Position numbers and translations under genes: made by a program. This document shows, in pieces, positions 47,383 through 57,934 of a stretch of 64,000 nt of DNA. The DNA comes from Deltaproteobacteria bacterium. Lineage in GTDB: Bacteria > Desulfobacterota > Binatia > UBA12015. Below the pieces are notes generated by a model. It worked only from the letters and a program-made list of their open reading frames with translations. It had not been told where the DNA came from and ran no database searches. Each line of letters starts with the position of its first letter. Position 1 is the stretch's first letter. The DNA lies in assembly GCA_029262355.1 (NCBI GenBank), contig JAJCZO010000336.1, forward strand, positions 1-64,000. Direction: 5' to 3'.

Positions 47383-49437
47383 CTACTTCGCCGCGACGCC
47401 GAAGAAGGGGCTCGTCCACGCGGCTCCGCCGCCTTCCTGAACGACACGGAGGTAGAGGTACTCGCCCTCGGCGAGTGCTGGCACCTCGGCAACCCCAGAG
47501 AGCTCCCGCCTACCGTCGCCCGGAATCGACGAGTGCGGCTTACCGCGGCGGATCACGTCGATGCGGTCGATCGGCCTCGTCCCCACGACGTTCCACGCGA
47601 GGCGCTGCGATTCGCCTTCGCCCGAGATTGGAACGTCCGAACCCATCGGCCGGCCGGCGAATGATGCTTGCACGAGTATCCTCGGGCCGTTCGTTGCGTA
47701 AGTGCGCCGCTGCCGTAGCGACTCGAGAAGCGCGCCCCGCGTGCGCGGCTCTGCGGCATCGGTCCAGACTGCGGCCACGCCCGACTTTCCTGCCGCGATC
47801 TGCGACAGGCCGGGATGTCCATCATGGCCGTCACTCCCACCTGTGAAACCCAGACGGTAATCGAGTTCGAGTGCGTCTCGCACGTAGTTTCCGGGCTTCG
47901 GATTGTAGATGGGCATCGGCGAATCCGGCGCTTCGCTGCTGCCGTGAACCGACGCGATCTCCGTGACCGGCTCGAGCTCCGGATCCGGTGGAATCGTCCA
48001 ATCGATCGGCACCGGGCCTCCCGCCGAGTGGTGGGCGATCGTCAGCACGGGCTTCCCTCGCAGGGCATCCCAGAGCTTTGGCGGCGTATCGAGGTCGGCC
48101 GCGAGGGAGCTCAGGACGCGCAGGTCGTCCTCGTCTTCGCCGAAGTGCACGACGTGGCGGTGGCCTTCCACCCAGTTGGTCCACTCGAAGCCGAGCAGCG
48201 CCACGAACCGCCCGGGCGCATCGAAGCGCCGGACGTCGGACACGGTCTGGTCCCAGAGCTCGGGGTTGGCGTCGAGAGCTTCGAGTCCCCAATGGTCGTG
48301 GTCGGTGATCGCAAGGAAGTCGAGCCCCGCCGCGTCTCGCCCGTACTCGAAGTACTCCGACGGGGTCGCCGAGCCGTCGGACAGCTGCGTGTGCCCTTGC
48401 AGGTCGCCCCACAGGAGCGTCGCACGTTGGCTCTCGTCGACCAGCATCGGATTGCTCTCGGCTTCGAGAGCCCGGAGCGCTCCGGCCCCGCCCGCCTTGC
48501 CCCGAACGCGGAAGATCCCCGGTTCGCGGACCGGCACCTCGATCGTACGGCGACCATCGTCGTCCGGCGTGAAGACGACGCTCTCAGGCAGGTCGAGGCC
48601 CTCGGCGTCGCCCTCGACCTCGATCCGCACCTCGCCTTGGAACGGGGCACCCATGTTGCCGGCCCGATCGAGCACCGCGACGGTGAGGGGTACCCTCTCG
48701 CCGGGCCGCGCAGTGCCCGGCAACGACAGATGAAGAACCCCCGGCGGTCCCGCTCGCACGTCCACGCCAGGAGAATGATCGATCAGCTTGCGCACGCCGT
48801 CGCCGTCCCCATCCACCGCCACCCAGAGCTTCGAGTCGCTCTCGGCGAACCGGTCGACCTTGGCTCCCGTTTCGCCTTCGCCGTACGCGATGTGGATCCG
48901 TTCGCCGGCGACCAGAGGCCGCCCCTGAATCTCAATGCCCAGAAGCTGCGGGCCGAGTGTCTTGGGAACGAGCGTGACGCCCTCGGCGTCCGTTCGGACC
49001 GCAGTGTACCCGGGCCCCGCCGGCTCGACGATCTGCGGCGTGTCCCAGCCCCAGAACGGGGAAACCTGCAAGAAGACCATCCCCCCCTTCGCCACGCCGA
49101 GTGGGCCGGCCTCATAGACCAGAGGGAAGCGCGACCGCTTGCTCGCGGTGACGACCGGGCGCGCTCCTTCCGCCTCGAAGCCCTCGATCCAGGCCCGACC
49201 ACCCCCGTCTGACGGGCTCCGCTTGGTTGCGAGGTCGGCCAACATCTCGGCCTTGATCTCCGGGTGTGCCCAGGAACGGGCCACCGTGGCAGCCGGCGAT
49301 GGAGCTGGAATCGGCGAAAGCGCGGCGGCCGGAGCGGCCGCCTCGTCCCTCGAACACGCCCCCCCCCAAAAGACGACAGCCAGCACCAGAAATACGGACA
49401 CGACAGGCGAGGCAGCGGGGCGTACGGCGGGCCGCAT
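47383..49437 (-). CDS. CehA/McbA-type PHP-domain metallohydrolase (DUF3604-like), putative lipoprotein
   Basis: Signal ending FWGGAC; LLWGDLQGHTQLSDGSATPSEYFEYGRDAAGLDFLAITDHDHWGL. Confidence 0.85.
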   Translation of the reverse strand: MRPAVRPAASPVVSVFLVLAVVFWGGACSRDEAAAPAAALSPIPAPSPAATVARSWAHPEIKAEMLADLATKRSPSDGGGRAWIEGFEAEGARPVVTASKRSRFPLVYEAGPLGVAKGGMVFLQVSPFWGWDTPQIVEPAGPGYTAVRTDAEGVTLVPKTLGPQLLGIEIQGRPLVAGERIHIAYGEGETGAKVDRFAESDSKLWVAVDGDGDGVRKLIDHSPGVDVRAGPPGVLHLSLPGTARPGERVPLTVAVLDRAGNMGAPFQGEVRIEVEGDAEGLDLPESVVFTPDDDGRRTIEVPVREPGIFRVRGKAGGAGALRALEAESNPMLVDESQRATLLWGDLQGHTQLSDGSATPSEYFEYGRDAAGLDFLAITDHDHWGLEALDANPELWDQTVSDVRRFDAPGRFVALLGFEWTNWVEGHRHVVHFGEDEDDLRVLSSLAADLDTPPKLWDALRGKPVLTIAHHSAGGPVPIDWTIPPDPELEPVTEIASVHGSSEAPDSPMPIYNPKPGNYVRDALELDYRLGFTGGSDGHDGHPGLSQIAAGKSGVAAVWTDAAEPRTRGALLESLRQRRTYATNGPRILVQASFAGRPMGSDVPISGEGESQRLAWNVVGTRPIDRIDVIRRGKPHSSIPGDGRRELSGVAEVPALAEGEYLYLRVVQEGGGAAWTSPFFGVAAK

Positions 49438-49707
49438 GAGATCCCTGCTAGCCTCTGCCGGGCGACAATGCGAACGACACCGGAGACGCCTTGAGCAATG
49501 GTCGCCCCTCTGAAAACACTGCGAATAATCCCGATTCGCGCCTCAACCGGTCGCCCCTGACGGACGAAGGTTCACACAAGAAGAACAAAGTCGGCGGGAG
49601 TTCCTTGATCGGACTTTCCCGTACTCTATGTTTGGTTATTACTCGGGGGTGGGGAGCCGGTGCGCGAGCGCCGCTACAAGCCGAGAGGAAGGGTGGTTGA
49701 TGTGAGG

Positions 49708-50763
49708 ATGGGAAGGTACTCGTCCCAGGTCTACACGGGACTGGCTGCGGCCATGCTGTTGATATTGGCGCCGGAGGCTGACGCGGCAAACGGAGCCCGA
49801 TGCGGGAACCAGACGGGTGACGACGCAGCGATGGCCGGCGCGTGGGACGCGCTGACCCAGGCGTGCCCATGCGAGCCCGCAAGGACCGCGAAGTGGCGCC
49901 AGGAGCGCTCGGCGTTCGTCCGTTGCGCGCGAAACTTCGCGGGCGATGCCGCCAAGAGCGGCGTCATCCGCGGGCGCTGCCGCAATAACCTGGTGCAGGC
50001 CGCCAAACAGTCGACGTGCGCGCGGAAAAACAAGGCGGTGACATGCTGCAAGACGGCCAAGAACGGCAACGAGTCGTGCAGCGTCACCAAGACCGCAGGC
50101 AAGTGTAAACCAACCAATCAGCGATTCGCAGAAGTCGGGGAGACCGAGTCGTGTCTGGACGCCTGCGAGAATGTCGCGGGCCCGGCTTGCCTCACCGACT
50201 CCGAATGCGACGACGGCAATCCGTGCACGGACGACGCGTGTGACCCGACGGCCGGCTGCGAGAACGTCGTCGATCCGTTCTGCCAGTCCGGCGGCACGAG
50301 CGGCGGCGCGGGCGGCACCTCGTGCTCGGGCAATGGATCTTCGACTCATGGGCTCTCCGCGCAGGAGCTCGAGCTCGTCACGCGGATCAACAACTACCGC
50401 AAGGGTCCCAACATCACTCCGTGCAACTCGCTCAACCGGGCGGCACAGGATCACGCCAACGACATGCGCAACAAGAACTACTACGCGCACAAAGGAAAGA
50501 ACGGCTCGGAGTTCTGGGAGCGCGCGTGTAAGGCCGGCTACAAGAACGGCTGCGTACCGAACACCTGGATGGGCGAGATCATCACGGGCTGGGCTTCAAC
50601 GGCCGAAGCAGCTTTCAAGATGTGGAAGGGCTCGCCCGGTCACAACGCTCTGATGAAGGAGAAGCTCTACACCGTCGCCGGCATCGGCCACGCGTGCGGG
50701 GGCCCGTTGGGGCACTACTGGGTAATCGACTTCGCGGGAGCGAACGAAGCGAGCTGCAAGTAG
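49708..50763 (+). CDS. Secreted Cys-rich protein with C-terminal CAP/SCP domain
   Basis: Signal YTGLAAAMLLILAPEADAA; CTDDACDPTAGC; CAP region LELVTRINNYRKG...AAQDHANDMRNKNYYAHKGKNGSEFWERA...GHNALMKEKLYTVAGIGHA. Confidence 0.85.
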   Translation: MGRYSSQVYTGLAAAMLLILAPEADAANGARCGNQTGDDAAMAGAWDALTQACPCEPARTAKWRQERSAFVRCARNFAGDAAKSGVIRGRCRNNLVQAAKQSTCARKNKAVTCCKTAKNGNESCSVTKTAGKCKPTNQRFAEVGETESCLDACENVAGPACLTDSECDDGNPCTDDACDPTAGCENVVDPFCQSGGTSGGAGGTSCSGNGSSTHGLSAQELELVTRINNYRKGPNITPCNSLNRAAQDHANDMRNKNYYAHKGKNGSEFWERACKAGYKNGCVPNTWMGEIITGWASTAEAAFKMWKGSPGHNALMKEKLYTVAGIGHACGGPLGHYWVIDFAGANEASCK

Positions 50764-50782
50764 CGCAGCGAAGATCCTGCTC

Positions 50783-50815
50783 GAACGGGCGCCCCAGAAG
50801 CTGGGGCGCCCGTTC
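50783..50815 (+). terminator. Strong hairpin, probable intrinsic-type terminator (no long U-tract)
   Basis: gaacgggcgccccag-aag-ctggggcgcccgttc, perfect 15-bp stem 20 nt after the CAP gene stop. Confidence 0.75.
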
Positions 50816-50886
50816 TGCGTTTGGCCCTTTCCACCCCGCCGAACCCGCTTGGCGGTCATGGACGGAATGCTAGGATCTGGGCCTCT

Positions 50887-52611
50887 ATGCTCGATCTACT
50901 CGTTCAAGGCGGAACCGTCGTCGATGGCACTGGTTCAAAGGGTGCTCGCGCCGACGTTGGAGTGAGAAACGGACGGATCGTGGCAACCGGAAAGATCGAC
51001 GAGGCCGCGACCCGCACCATTGACGCGAACGGCTTGGTCGTCTCGCCCGGCTTCGTAGACCCACACACCCACTACGACGCCCAGCTCTTCTGGGATCCGT
51101 TTGCCTCCCCCTCGAACCTCCACGGCGTGACGACGGTGATCGGCGGAAACTGCGGGTTTACGCTGGCCCCACTCGCGCCGGGCGACGCCGACTACATTCG
51201 CCAGATGATGGCCAAAGTCGAAGGCATGCCACTGGTTGCCCTGGAGAACGGCATCGACTGGGACTGGAGCTCGTTCGGTTCCTACCTCGATCGACTCGAC
51301 GGCAAGATCGGCATCAACGCGGGGTTCCTCGTCGGACACTGCGCACTGCGCCGGACCGTGATGCGTGACGCGGCGGTCGGGAACGACGCGACGCCCGAGC
51401 ACGTGCAGGCCATGGTCAAGCTTCTGCACGAGTCGCTCGAAGCGGGGGGTCTCGGCTTCTCCTCTTCGAAGGCCTACACGCACGAGGACGGCGACTCTCA
51501 GCCCGTGCCTTCTCGCGCTTCGAACCGTGAGGAAATCCTGGCGCTGACATCCGCGGTGCGCGACCACCCCGGCACCACGCTCGAGTTCATCATCGACGGC
51601 TGCCTCGGGAAGTTCAAAGAGGACGAGATCGACCTCATGGTCGAGATGTCCCTCACCGCCGGGCGTCCGCTGAATTGGAACGTGATGGGCGTGAACGCAA
51701 AGAACCGAAACTACGAGCATCAGCTTTCGGCCGGCACCCGCGCACGTGAGCGCGGCGGTCGCATCGTGGCGCTCACCATGCCCACGCTGGGCGGCCTCAA
51801 GATGAGCTTCCACGACTTCTGCGCTCTCTTCCTGATCCCGGGCTGGAGTGAAGTCATGAGCCTCCCGGTCCCCCAGCGCATCGAGAAGATGAAGGACCCC
51901 GCGGTGCGCAAGCAGATGGACGATCTGGCGTGCTCCAAGGATGCGGGCGTGCTGCGCGATCTGTCCCGGTGGGATTGCTACGAGATCGGCGAAACGTTCG
52001 CGCCAGAGAACGAGGGCCTGTTCGGCCGCGTGAGCGGAGACATCGCCAAGGAACGAGGGCAGAGCGCGCAGGACGCACTGTTCGACATCGTCATCGCCGA
52101 TGGACTTCGGACCGGACTGTGGCCCATCCCCGCAGACGACGACCCCGAGAGCTGGCAGGCGCGCACCGAAGTATGGCGCGACGAGCGCGCGCTGATCGGT
52201 GGCTCCGACGCGGGGGCGCACCTCGACCGAATGTGTGGCGCCCGGTATCCCTCGGCCTTCCTGGGAGACGTGGTGCGCGACCGTGGGCTCATCCCACTGG
52301 AGGAGGCGATCCATCTGATGACCGATGCCCCCGCGCGGCTGTTCGGGCTGCGCGAGCGCGGCCGCATCGCCGAGGGCTGGCACGCCGACCTCGTCCTGTT
52401 CGACCCTCAGGCCATCCAGGCCGGACCCATTCACACGCGGGCGGATCTCCCGGGCGGGACCGAGCGCCTTTTCTCCGAAGCACAGGGAGTGAAGCACGTG
52501 TTCGTAAACGGCGTCGAGGTCGTCTGCGATGGCAAGGAGACCGGGAACCTTCCCGGGACACTCTTGCGATCCGGGCGCGACACCGAGACGGTCGCGATCC
52601 CAGCCGGTTGA
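50887..52611 (+). CDS. N-acyl-D-amino-acid deacylase / amidohydrolase family protein
   Basis: MLDLLVQGGTVVDGTGSKGARADVGVRNGRIVATGKI; DPHTHYDAQLFWDPFASPSNLHGVTTVIGGNCGFTLAP. Confidence 0.92.
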   Translation: MLDLLVQGGTVVDGTGSKGARADVGVRNGRIVATGKIDEAATRTIDANGLVVSPGFVDPHTHYDAQLFWDPFASPSNLHGVTTVIGGNCGFTLAPLAPGDADYIRQMMAKVEGMPLVALENGIDWDWSSFGSYLDRLDGKIGINAGFLVGHCALRRTVMRDAAVGNDATPEHVQAMVKLLHESLEAGGLGFSSSKAYTHEDGDSQPVPSRASNREEILALTSAVRDHPGTTLEFIIDGCLGKFKEDEIDLMVEMSLTAGRPLNWNVMGVNAKNRNYEHQLSAGTRARERGGRIVALTMPTLGGLKMSFHDFCALFLIPGWSEVMSLPVPQRIEKMKDPAVRKQMDDLACSKDAGVLRDLSRWDCYEIGETFAPENEGLFGRVSGDIAKERGQSAQDALFDIVIADGLRTGLWPIPADDDPESWQARTEVWRDERALIGGSDAGAHLDRMCGARYPSAFLGDVVRDRGLIPLEEAIHLMTDAPARLFGLRERGRIAEGWHADLVLFDPQAIQAGPIHTRADLPGGTERLFSEAQGVKHVFVNGVEVVCDGKETGNLPGTLLRSGRDTETVAIPAG

Positions 52612-52618
52612 CCACCCG

Positions 52619-53611
52619 ATGACTGCCCGGTTCGACGTCAATCGCTTCCCCCGAATCGCGCTCGGGCACGGGCCGACGCCGCTCGAGCCACTCGAGCGGC
52701 TCTCCAAGCACCTCGGCGGAGCCTCGCTGTGGGTAAAGCGTGATGACTGCACCGGACTCGCGCTCGGTGGCAACAAGGTCCGGAAACTCGAGTACCTCCT
52801 GGCCGAGGCCATCGAGGCGGGCGCCGACACGGTCATCACGGTGGGTGGCGTGCAGTCCAATCACGCCCGTCAGACCGCTGCGGGGGCGGCCCGACTGGGT
52901 CTACGGTGCGAGCTCGTGCTCCCGCGCCTCGTAGACCGCGACGATTCCCTCTACGAAACCAATGGGAACTTACTGCTCGATCACCTCCTCGGCGCACACG
53001 TTCACGTCGTCGCCGACAGCGAGGCCGCGTCCGCACGGGTCGTAGAGCTCATCGAGGACACCTCCCGTCGGGGCGGCAAGGCAGCGTTCTTTCCGAGTGG
53101 AGGATCGACCGCCACGGGCGCGCTGGGCTACGTGCGCGCCGGCCTCGAGCTGCTCGAGCAATGCGAAGCCGAGCGCATCGACCCGAGGCGCATCGTGGTC
53201 GCCACCAGCACCGGCGGCACTCTGGCGGGCCTGCTCACCGGGCTCGCCCTCCACAACAGCCCGATCCAGATTTCCGGGGTTGCCGTCTACGACGACGCGG
53301 CCGCGACCCGCGAGCGGGTTCTCGCTCTGGCCGGCGAAACCGCCGCACTCTGCGAGTCACCACCGCCGAGCGAAGACCGGGTTCACATCATCGGTGACCA
53401 GCTTGGCTCCGCCTACGGACAGCCGACACGAGCCATGCGCGAAGCTCTCGAGCTCTGCGCGCGGCTGGAAGGACTCGTGCTCGACCCCGTATACAGCGGC
53501 AAGGCGATGGCCGGACTGATCGACCTCGTGAGGCGCGAAGAACTCGCCCCGTCCGACACTGCCATCTTCTGGCACACGGGCGGAGCGCCAGCGCTCTTCG
53601 CTTACGGCTGA
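52619..53611 (+). CDS. D-cysteine desulfhydrase / ACC-deaminase-like PLP enzyme
   Basis: LGHGPTPLEPLERLSKHLGGASLWVKRDDCTGLALGGNKVRKLEYLLAEA; GGVQSNHARQTAAGAA. Confidence 0.9.
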   Translation: MTARFDVNRFPRIALGHGPTPLEPLERLSKHLGGASLWVKRDDCTGLALGGNKVRKLEYLLAEAIEAGADTVITVGGVQSNHARQTAAGAARLGLRCELVLPRLVDRDDSLYETNGNLLLDHLLGAHVHVVADSEAASARVVELIEDTSRRGGKAAFFPSGGSTATGALGYVRAGLELLEQCEAERIDPRRIVVATSTGGTLAGLLTGLALHNSPIQISGVAVYDDAAATRERVLALAGETAALCESPPPSEDRVHIIGDQLGSAYGQPTRAMREALELCARLEGLVLDPVYSGKAMAGLIDLVRREELAPSDTAIFWHTGGAPALFAYG

Positions 53612-53645
53612 GCCCGAAGTGGCCAGAGCGCTCGTGTCCCGCGGG

Positions 53646-55079
53646 CTAGCTCGGTGGGCGACGATCCGCCCACGGCAGGAGTCCCTCGAGTTCCGCTGCG
53701 ATCTCGATCAGCATGTCCTCGCGCCCGTACGGGGCGACGACGTGCGCACCGACCGGCAGCCCGTCGGCGGTCCAGTGCACGGGTATCGAGATTCCCGGCT
53801 GGCCGGTGAGGTTGAAGTTCATCGTGTAGGCGCCGTACGGCGCGGCCTTCGCAAATGGCGCGAATGGCTCCTCCCTGCTTCCCGCGAGCTCACCGATTCT
53901 TGGCGGGAGCGCCGCGCTGGTCGGCGTGAGCAGAAGATCGAAGCCGGACTCCCACCACGTGGCGACCTTGCGGCCGAAGCGATGGACGGTGTCCACGGCC
54001 TCGAGATACTTCGCCGCGCTGTAGTCGCCCGCCGCCTGGGCCATTGCCCAGGTCAGCGGCTCCACGTCGTTTTCCGTGACCGCGCGACCAACCTTCTTCC
54101 CAAACGCCTCCAAGGCGAATGCGACCGACGACGCCACGATCGTAACGTACGCGGACACGGCGGTCGGGTCGTCGAGAGCGTCGGGGTACGAGATCTCGAC
54201 CGTGTGGCCCTCCGCCTCCAGAGCACGTGCGGCCTTCTCCGCCGCCTGAACACACTCGGGGTGCACCTCCATCGCGCGCGGCCCCGAGACCATCAGGCCG
54301 ATCCGACGACGCTCCCCCGGACGCACGAACGTCGCAAACTTCTGCGCGGGCGCCGGCGCCGCGTAGGGGTCGCCGGGCATCCGCCCCGAGACCGCGTCGA
54401 GAACGGCCGCCGTATCGCGGACGCTGCGCGACACGATGTGCTCGGCCGAAAACCCGGCCCAACGCTCTCCGGCCCCGGGCCCGAACGAGTTGCGGCCACG
54501 GGTCGGCTTCAGTCCGACGAGCCCGCAGTGGGACGCCGGAATGCGAATGGATCCACCCCCGTCACTCGCATGAGCGACCGACACGATCCCTGCGGCGACG
54601 GCGGCAGCCGACCCACCGCTCGACCCGCCCGGCGAATGGCCGAGGTTCCAGGGGTTCCGACTCGGCCCGAAGATTGCGGGCTCGGTCACAGGCATGAGCC
54701 CGAGCTCTGGTGTGTTCGTTCGCCCCAGGAAGCAGAAACCGGCAGCTCGGAGCTTGGCTGTGAAGTACGAATCCTCGGGCTCGATCCATCCAGCATCTTT
54801 GAGGAACTTGAGACCGCCGTAGAACGGATCGCCCTGAGACTGCCCGCCGAGGTCCTTCAGAAGGAACGGCACGCCGCGAAACGGGCCGTCCGCAAGGTCC
54901 GGGTCGGCAGCCTGACGGCGCGCCTTTTCGAGGGTCGGAATCACGACGGCGTTCAGCTTTGGATCCAGCGCCTCGATCTGGGCGATCGCCGCATCCACCA
55001 GCTCGGTCGGGCTCACGTCGCCACGGCGCACCAGGTCGGCCTGGCCGGTCGCATCCATCCATCGAATCTCTGAGTTCAT
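53646..55079 (-). CDS. Amidase signature family protein
   Basis: [74 protein letters not shown]. Confidence 0.93.
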   Translation of the reverse strand: MNSEIRWMDATGQADLVRRGDVSPTELVDAAIAQIEALDPKLNAVVIPTLEKARRQAADPDLADGPFRGVPFLLKDLGGQSQGDPFYGGLKFLKDAGWIEPEDSYFTAKLRAAGFCFLGRTNTPELGLMPVTEPAIFGPSRNPWNLGHSPGGSSGGSAAAVAAGIVSVAHASDGGGSIRIPASHCGLVGLKPTRGRNSFGPGAGERWAGFSAEHIVSRSVRDTAAVLDAVSGRMPGDPYAAPAPAQKFATFVRPGERRRIGLMVSGPRAMEVHPECVQAAEKAARALEAEGHTVEISYPDALDDPTAVSAYVTIVASSVAFALEAFGKKVGRAVTENDVEPLTWAMAQAAGDYSAAKYLEAVDTVHRFGRKVATWWESGFDLLLTPTSAALPPRIGELAGSREEPFAPFAKAAPYGAYTMNFNLTGQPGISIPVHWTADGLPVGAHVVAPYGREDMLIEIAAELEGLLPWADRRPPS

Positions 55080-55164
55080 AGGGCCCGGAGTATAGGCACG
55101 CCGCCGTGGAGGCCGGAAACCCCTTGGGGTTTCCGCGCACAGGCGAGACCGCTATTCGACACGC

Positions 55165-56343
55165 ATGGGAGAAGCCACGATCGTCGCCGGCGCGCGCACC
55201 GCCATTGGAACGGCCCGCAAGGGCTCCCTTACCCAGGTCACCGCCTACGATCTCGGAAAGTGGGCGGTCGAGGAGGCGCACCGCCGCTCCGGCGTTCCCG
55301 CGAACGACATCGAGGATCTCATCCTCGGCGAGTCGCTCCAGGGCGGCGGGGACATCGCTCGCCACGCCGCCGTAGAGCTCGGGCTCACCGGCATTCCGGG
55401 CGTCGCGATGAACCGACACTGCGCTTCGGGACTCAGCGCCGTGCAAGCAGCGGCCGCCAGCATCCGGGCCGGAATGGACAAGGTCGTGATTGCCGGCGGC
55501 ACCGAGAGCATCTCGACGTTTCCGATGATGACAAAGCGGATGCCGGGCCAAGCCGAACCGCAGATGTGGATGCCGCCGAGCCACCCCGAGACTGCCGACG
55601 CACCCGCCTTCGACATGTCGATCACGGTGGGGTGGAACACCGCCAAGCTCGCGGACGTGAGCCGCGAGGCGATGGACGACTGGGCGTATCACTCGCACCA
55701 GCGCGCAGCCGCGGCTTCCTCCTCGGGGCGCTTCAAGGATGAGATCTTCCCCATCCAGATTCCCGACGGGCAGGGCGGTACCAAGACGTTCGAGGTGGAC
55801 GAGCATCCCCGGCCCGGCACGACACTCGAGAAGCTCGCCAGCCTGAAGCCGCTGCATCCAGAGATTGAGGGATTCAGCATCACGCCAGGCAATTCGTCGG
55901 GGATCAACGACGGCGCCGCAGCGGTCGTGCTGGTCGACGGTGACTACGCCAAGGCGCATGGTCTCGCGGCCAAGGCCACGGTAAAGGCCTGGGCTTCGGT
56001 CGGTGTCGACCCGACGCGCACGGGACTCGCACCAACCCTCGCCATCCCCAAGGCGCTCGAGCGTGCCGGCCTCTCGGTGGGCGACGTCGATCTCTTCGAG
56101 ATCAACGAGGCGTTCTGCTCGATGGCCGTCGCCACCACGCGCATCCTCGGCATCGACCACGACAAGGTGAACGTGAGCGGCAGCGGTTGTGGCCTCGGCC
56201 ACCCCGTCGCGTGCACCGGTGCCCGCATGGTCGTGACGATGGTGCACGAGCTCGGCCGCCGCGGCGGCGGCATCGGCGTGGTCAGCATGTGCGCCGGCGG
56301 CGGGATGGGCTCTGCGGCGGTGCTCGAGGTTCGGCCAGCCTGA
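55165..56343 (+). CDS. Acetyl-CoA acetyltransferase (thiolase)
   Basis: NRHCASGLSAVQAAAASIRAGMDKVVIAGGTESIS; INEAFCSMAVATTRILG; SGSGCGLGHPVACTGARMVVTMVHELGRRGGG. Confidence 0.93.
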   Translation: MGEATIVAGARTAIGTARKGSLTQVTAYDLGKWAVEEAHRRSGVPANDIEDLILGESLQGGGDIARHAAVELGLTGIPGVAMNRHCASGLSAVQAAAASIRAGMDKVVIAGGTESISTFPMMTKRMPGQAEPQMWMPPSHPETADAPAFDMSITVGWNTAKLADVSREAMDDWAYHSHQRAAAASSSGRFKDEIFPIQIPDGQGGTKTFEVDEHPRPGTTLEKLASLKPLHPEIEGFSITPGNSSGINDGAAAVVLVDGDYAKAHGLAAKATVKAWASVGVDPTRTGLAPTLAIPKALERAGLSVGDVDLFEINEAFCSMAVATTRILGIDHDKVNVSGSGCGLGHPVACTGARMVVTMVHELGRRGGGIGVVSMCAGGGMGSAAVLEVRPA

Positions 56344-56354
56344 GCGCCGGGGCG

Positions 56355-56867
56355 ATGCCGGACAGCCGGATACGAACGGCAACACTCGCCGATCTCCCGC
56401 GACTGACGGCGGTCTACAACCACTACGTCCGCGAGACACCGATCACGTTCGACATCCAAGAGTGGTCGGTCGAGCGTCGTCGAGCGGAGTGGTTCGAGCA
56501 CTACGCGGAGACGGGGCGGCACCAGCTCCTCGTGGCGGAGAACGGCGGCGAGGTGTGCGGCTACGCGTCGTCGAGCCAGTTCCGGGGCAAAGAGGCGTAT
56601 GACACGACGGTCGAGATCTCGGTCTACCTCGCCCCGGAATCGACCGGTCGCGGACTGGGCCGCGCCCTGTACGCCGCGCTCCTCGACCGTCTTCGGAACG
56701 AAGACGTTCACCGCGCACTCGCCGGCATCACGATCCCCAACGAACCGAGTCTCGCGCTCCACCGGCGCTTCGGCTTCACCGAGGTCGCCCACTTTACGCA
56801 AACCGGTCGTAAGCAGAGTCGCTACTGGGACGTGGTCTGGCTGGAAAAGAAGATGGAGAACTCATGA
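56355..56867 (+). CDS. GNAT N-acetyltransferase (phosphinothricin-acetyltransferase-like)
   Basis: IRTATLADLPRLTAVYNHYVRETPITFDI; STGRGLGRALYAALLDRLR. Confidence 0.9.
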   Translation: MPDSRIRTATLADLPRLTAVYNHYVRETPITFDIQEWSVERRRAEWFEHYAETGRHQLLVAENGGEVCGYASSSQFRGKEAYDTTVEISVYLAPESTGRGLGRALYAALLDRLRNEDVHRALAGITIPNEPSLALHRRFGFTEVAHFTQTGRKQSRYWDVVWLEKKMENS

Positions 56868-57880
56868 AGCAACGTCGCTTGGGCCGCAGTGCCCTCTCGG
56901 TCTCAGAGATCTGTCTCGGCACGATGACCTTCGGATCGATGGCCGATGAGCGCGAGAGCCTCTCGATCCTCGACCGCGCCCTAGACGGCGGCGTGAACTT
57001 CTTCGACGTCGCCGAGATCTATCCGGTGCCGCCCGACCCGAAGTGGGCGGGCGCGAGTGAGGAGATCGTGGGCAAGTGGCTCCGCGACAAGCCGCGAGAC
57101 GCACTCCTCGTCGCGACCAAGATCGCCGGACCCGGCGGCGGGTGGTTCCAGACCCCGGTCCGGGGCGGAAATACCGGACTCGACCGTCATTCGGTCGAGC
57201 GCGCGATCGAGGCGAGCCTCCGAAAGCTCGGCACGGACTACGTCGACCTCTATCAGACCCACTGGCCCGACCGCGTGCTCCCGATCGGGGAGCAGATGGA
57301 GGCGCTCGACCGCGCGGTCCAGGCCGGCAAGGTCCGCGCGTTGGGCTGCAGCAACGAGAGCGCCTACGGTCTCACCAAAACGCTCTGGGCATCGGACAAG
57401 CAATGCGTGGCGCGTCACGAGACGATCCAGAACAACTTCAGCCTGTTGAATCGACGCTTCGAGGACGGCCTCTCGGAGGTCTGCCGAGAGGAGAAGGTAA
57501 GCCTTCTGCCGTACAGCCCTCTGGGCGGCGGCGTGCTCTCGGGCAAGTATCAGGGCGGGAAATTTCCCGACGGCGCGCGCTTTAGTTACTACCGCGATCA
57601 CAGCCCGCGAACGAAGTTCATGGCCGATCGCTTCGTAAATGAACGATCCTTGGAGACCACGGCCCGACTCACCGAAGTGGCCGAGAAGGCCGGCATCTCG
57701 GTCGTCACCCTCTCGATCGCGTGGACGCTGACTCACCCGTTCGTCGGTTCGACGATCATCGGAGCGACCAGCGCGGAGCAGCTCGACGACTGCCTCGCCG
57801 CCGCCACGACCACCCTCTCACCCGAAGTGCTGGCCGAATGTGATCGGATCACTCGCGCAATCCCGTACCCGCTCGGGTAG
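56864..57880 (+). CDS. Aldo/keto reductase
   Basis: MKQRRLGRSALSVSEICLGTMTFGSMADERES...DYVDLYQTHWPDRVLPIGEQMEALDRAVQAGKVRALGCSNES. Confidence 0.93.
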   Translation: MKQRRLGRSALSVSEICLGTMTFGSMADERESLSILDRALDGGVNFFDVAEIYPVPPDPKWAGASEEIVGKWLRDKPRDALLVATKIAGPGGGWFQTPVRGGNTGLDRHSVERAIEASLRKLGTDYVDLYQTHWPDRVLPIGEQMEALDRAVQAGKVRALGCSNESAYGLTKTLWASDKQCVARHETIQNNFSLLNRRFEDGLSEVCREEKVSLLPYSPLGGGVLSGKYQGGKFPDGARFSYYRDHSPRTKFMADRFVNERSLETTARLTEVAEKAGISVVTLSIAWTLTHPFVGSTIIGATSAEQLDDCLAAATTTLSPEVLAECDRITRAIPYPLG

Positions 57881-57890
57881 GGCGACTTTC

Positions 57891-57934
57891 TTAGCTTCGC
57901 AGCTCGTCGATCTTAGCTTCGCAGCTTGTCGATC
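57891..57934. repeat. 22-bp tandem duplication across the PadR stop codon
   Basis: ttagcttcgcagctcgtcgatc (57891-57912) and ttagcttcgcagcttgtcgatc (57913-57934), one mismatch. Confidence 0.95.
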
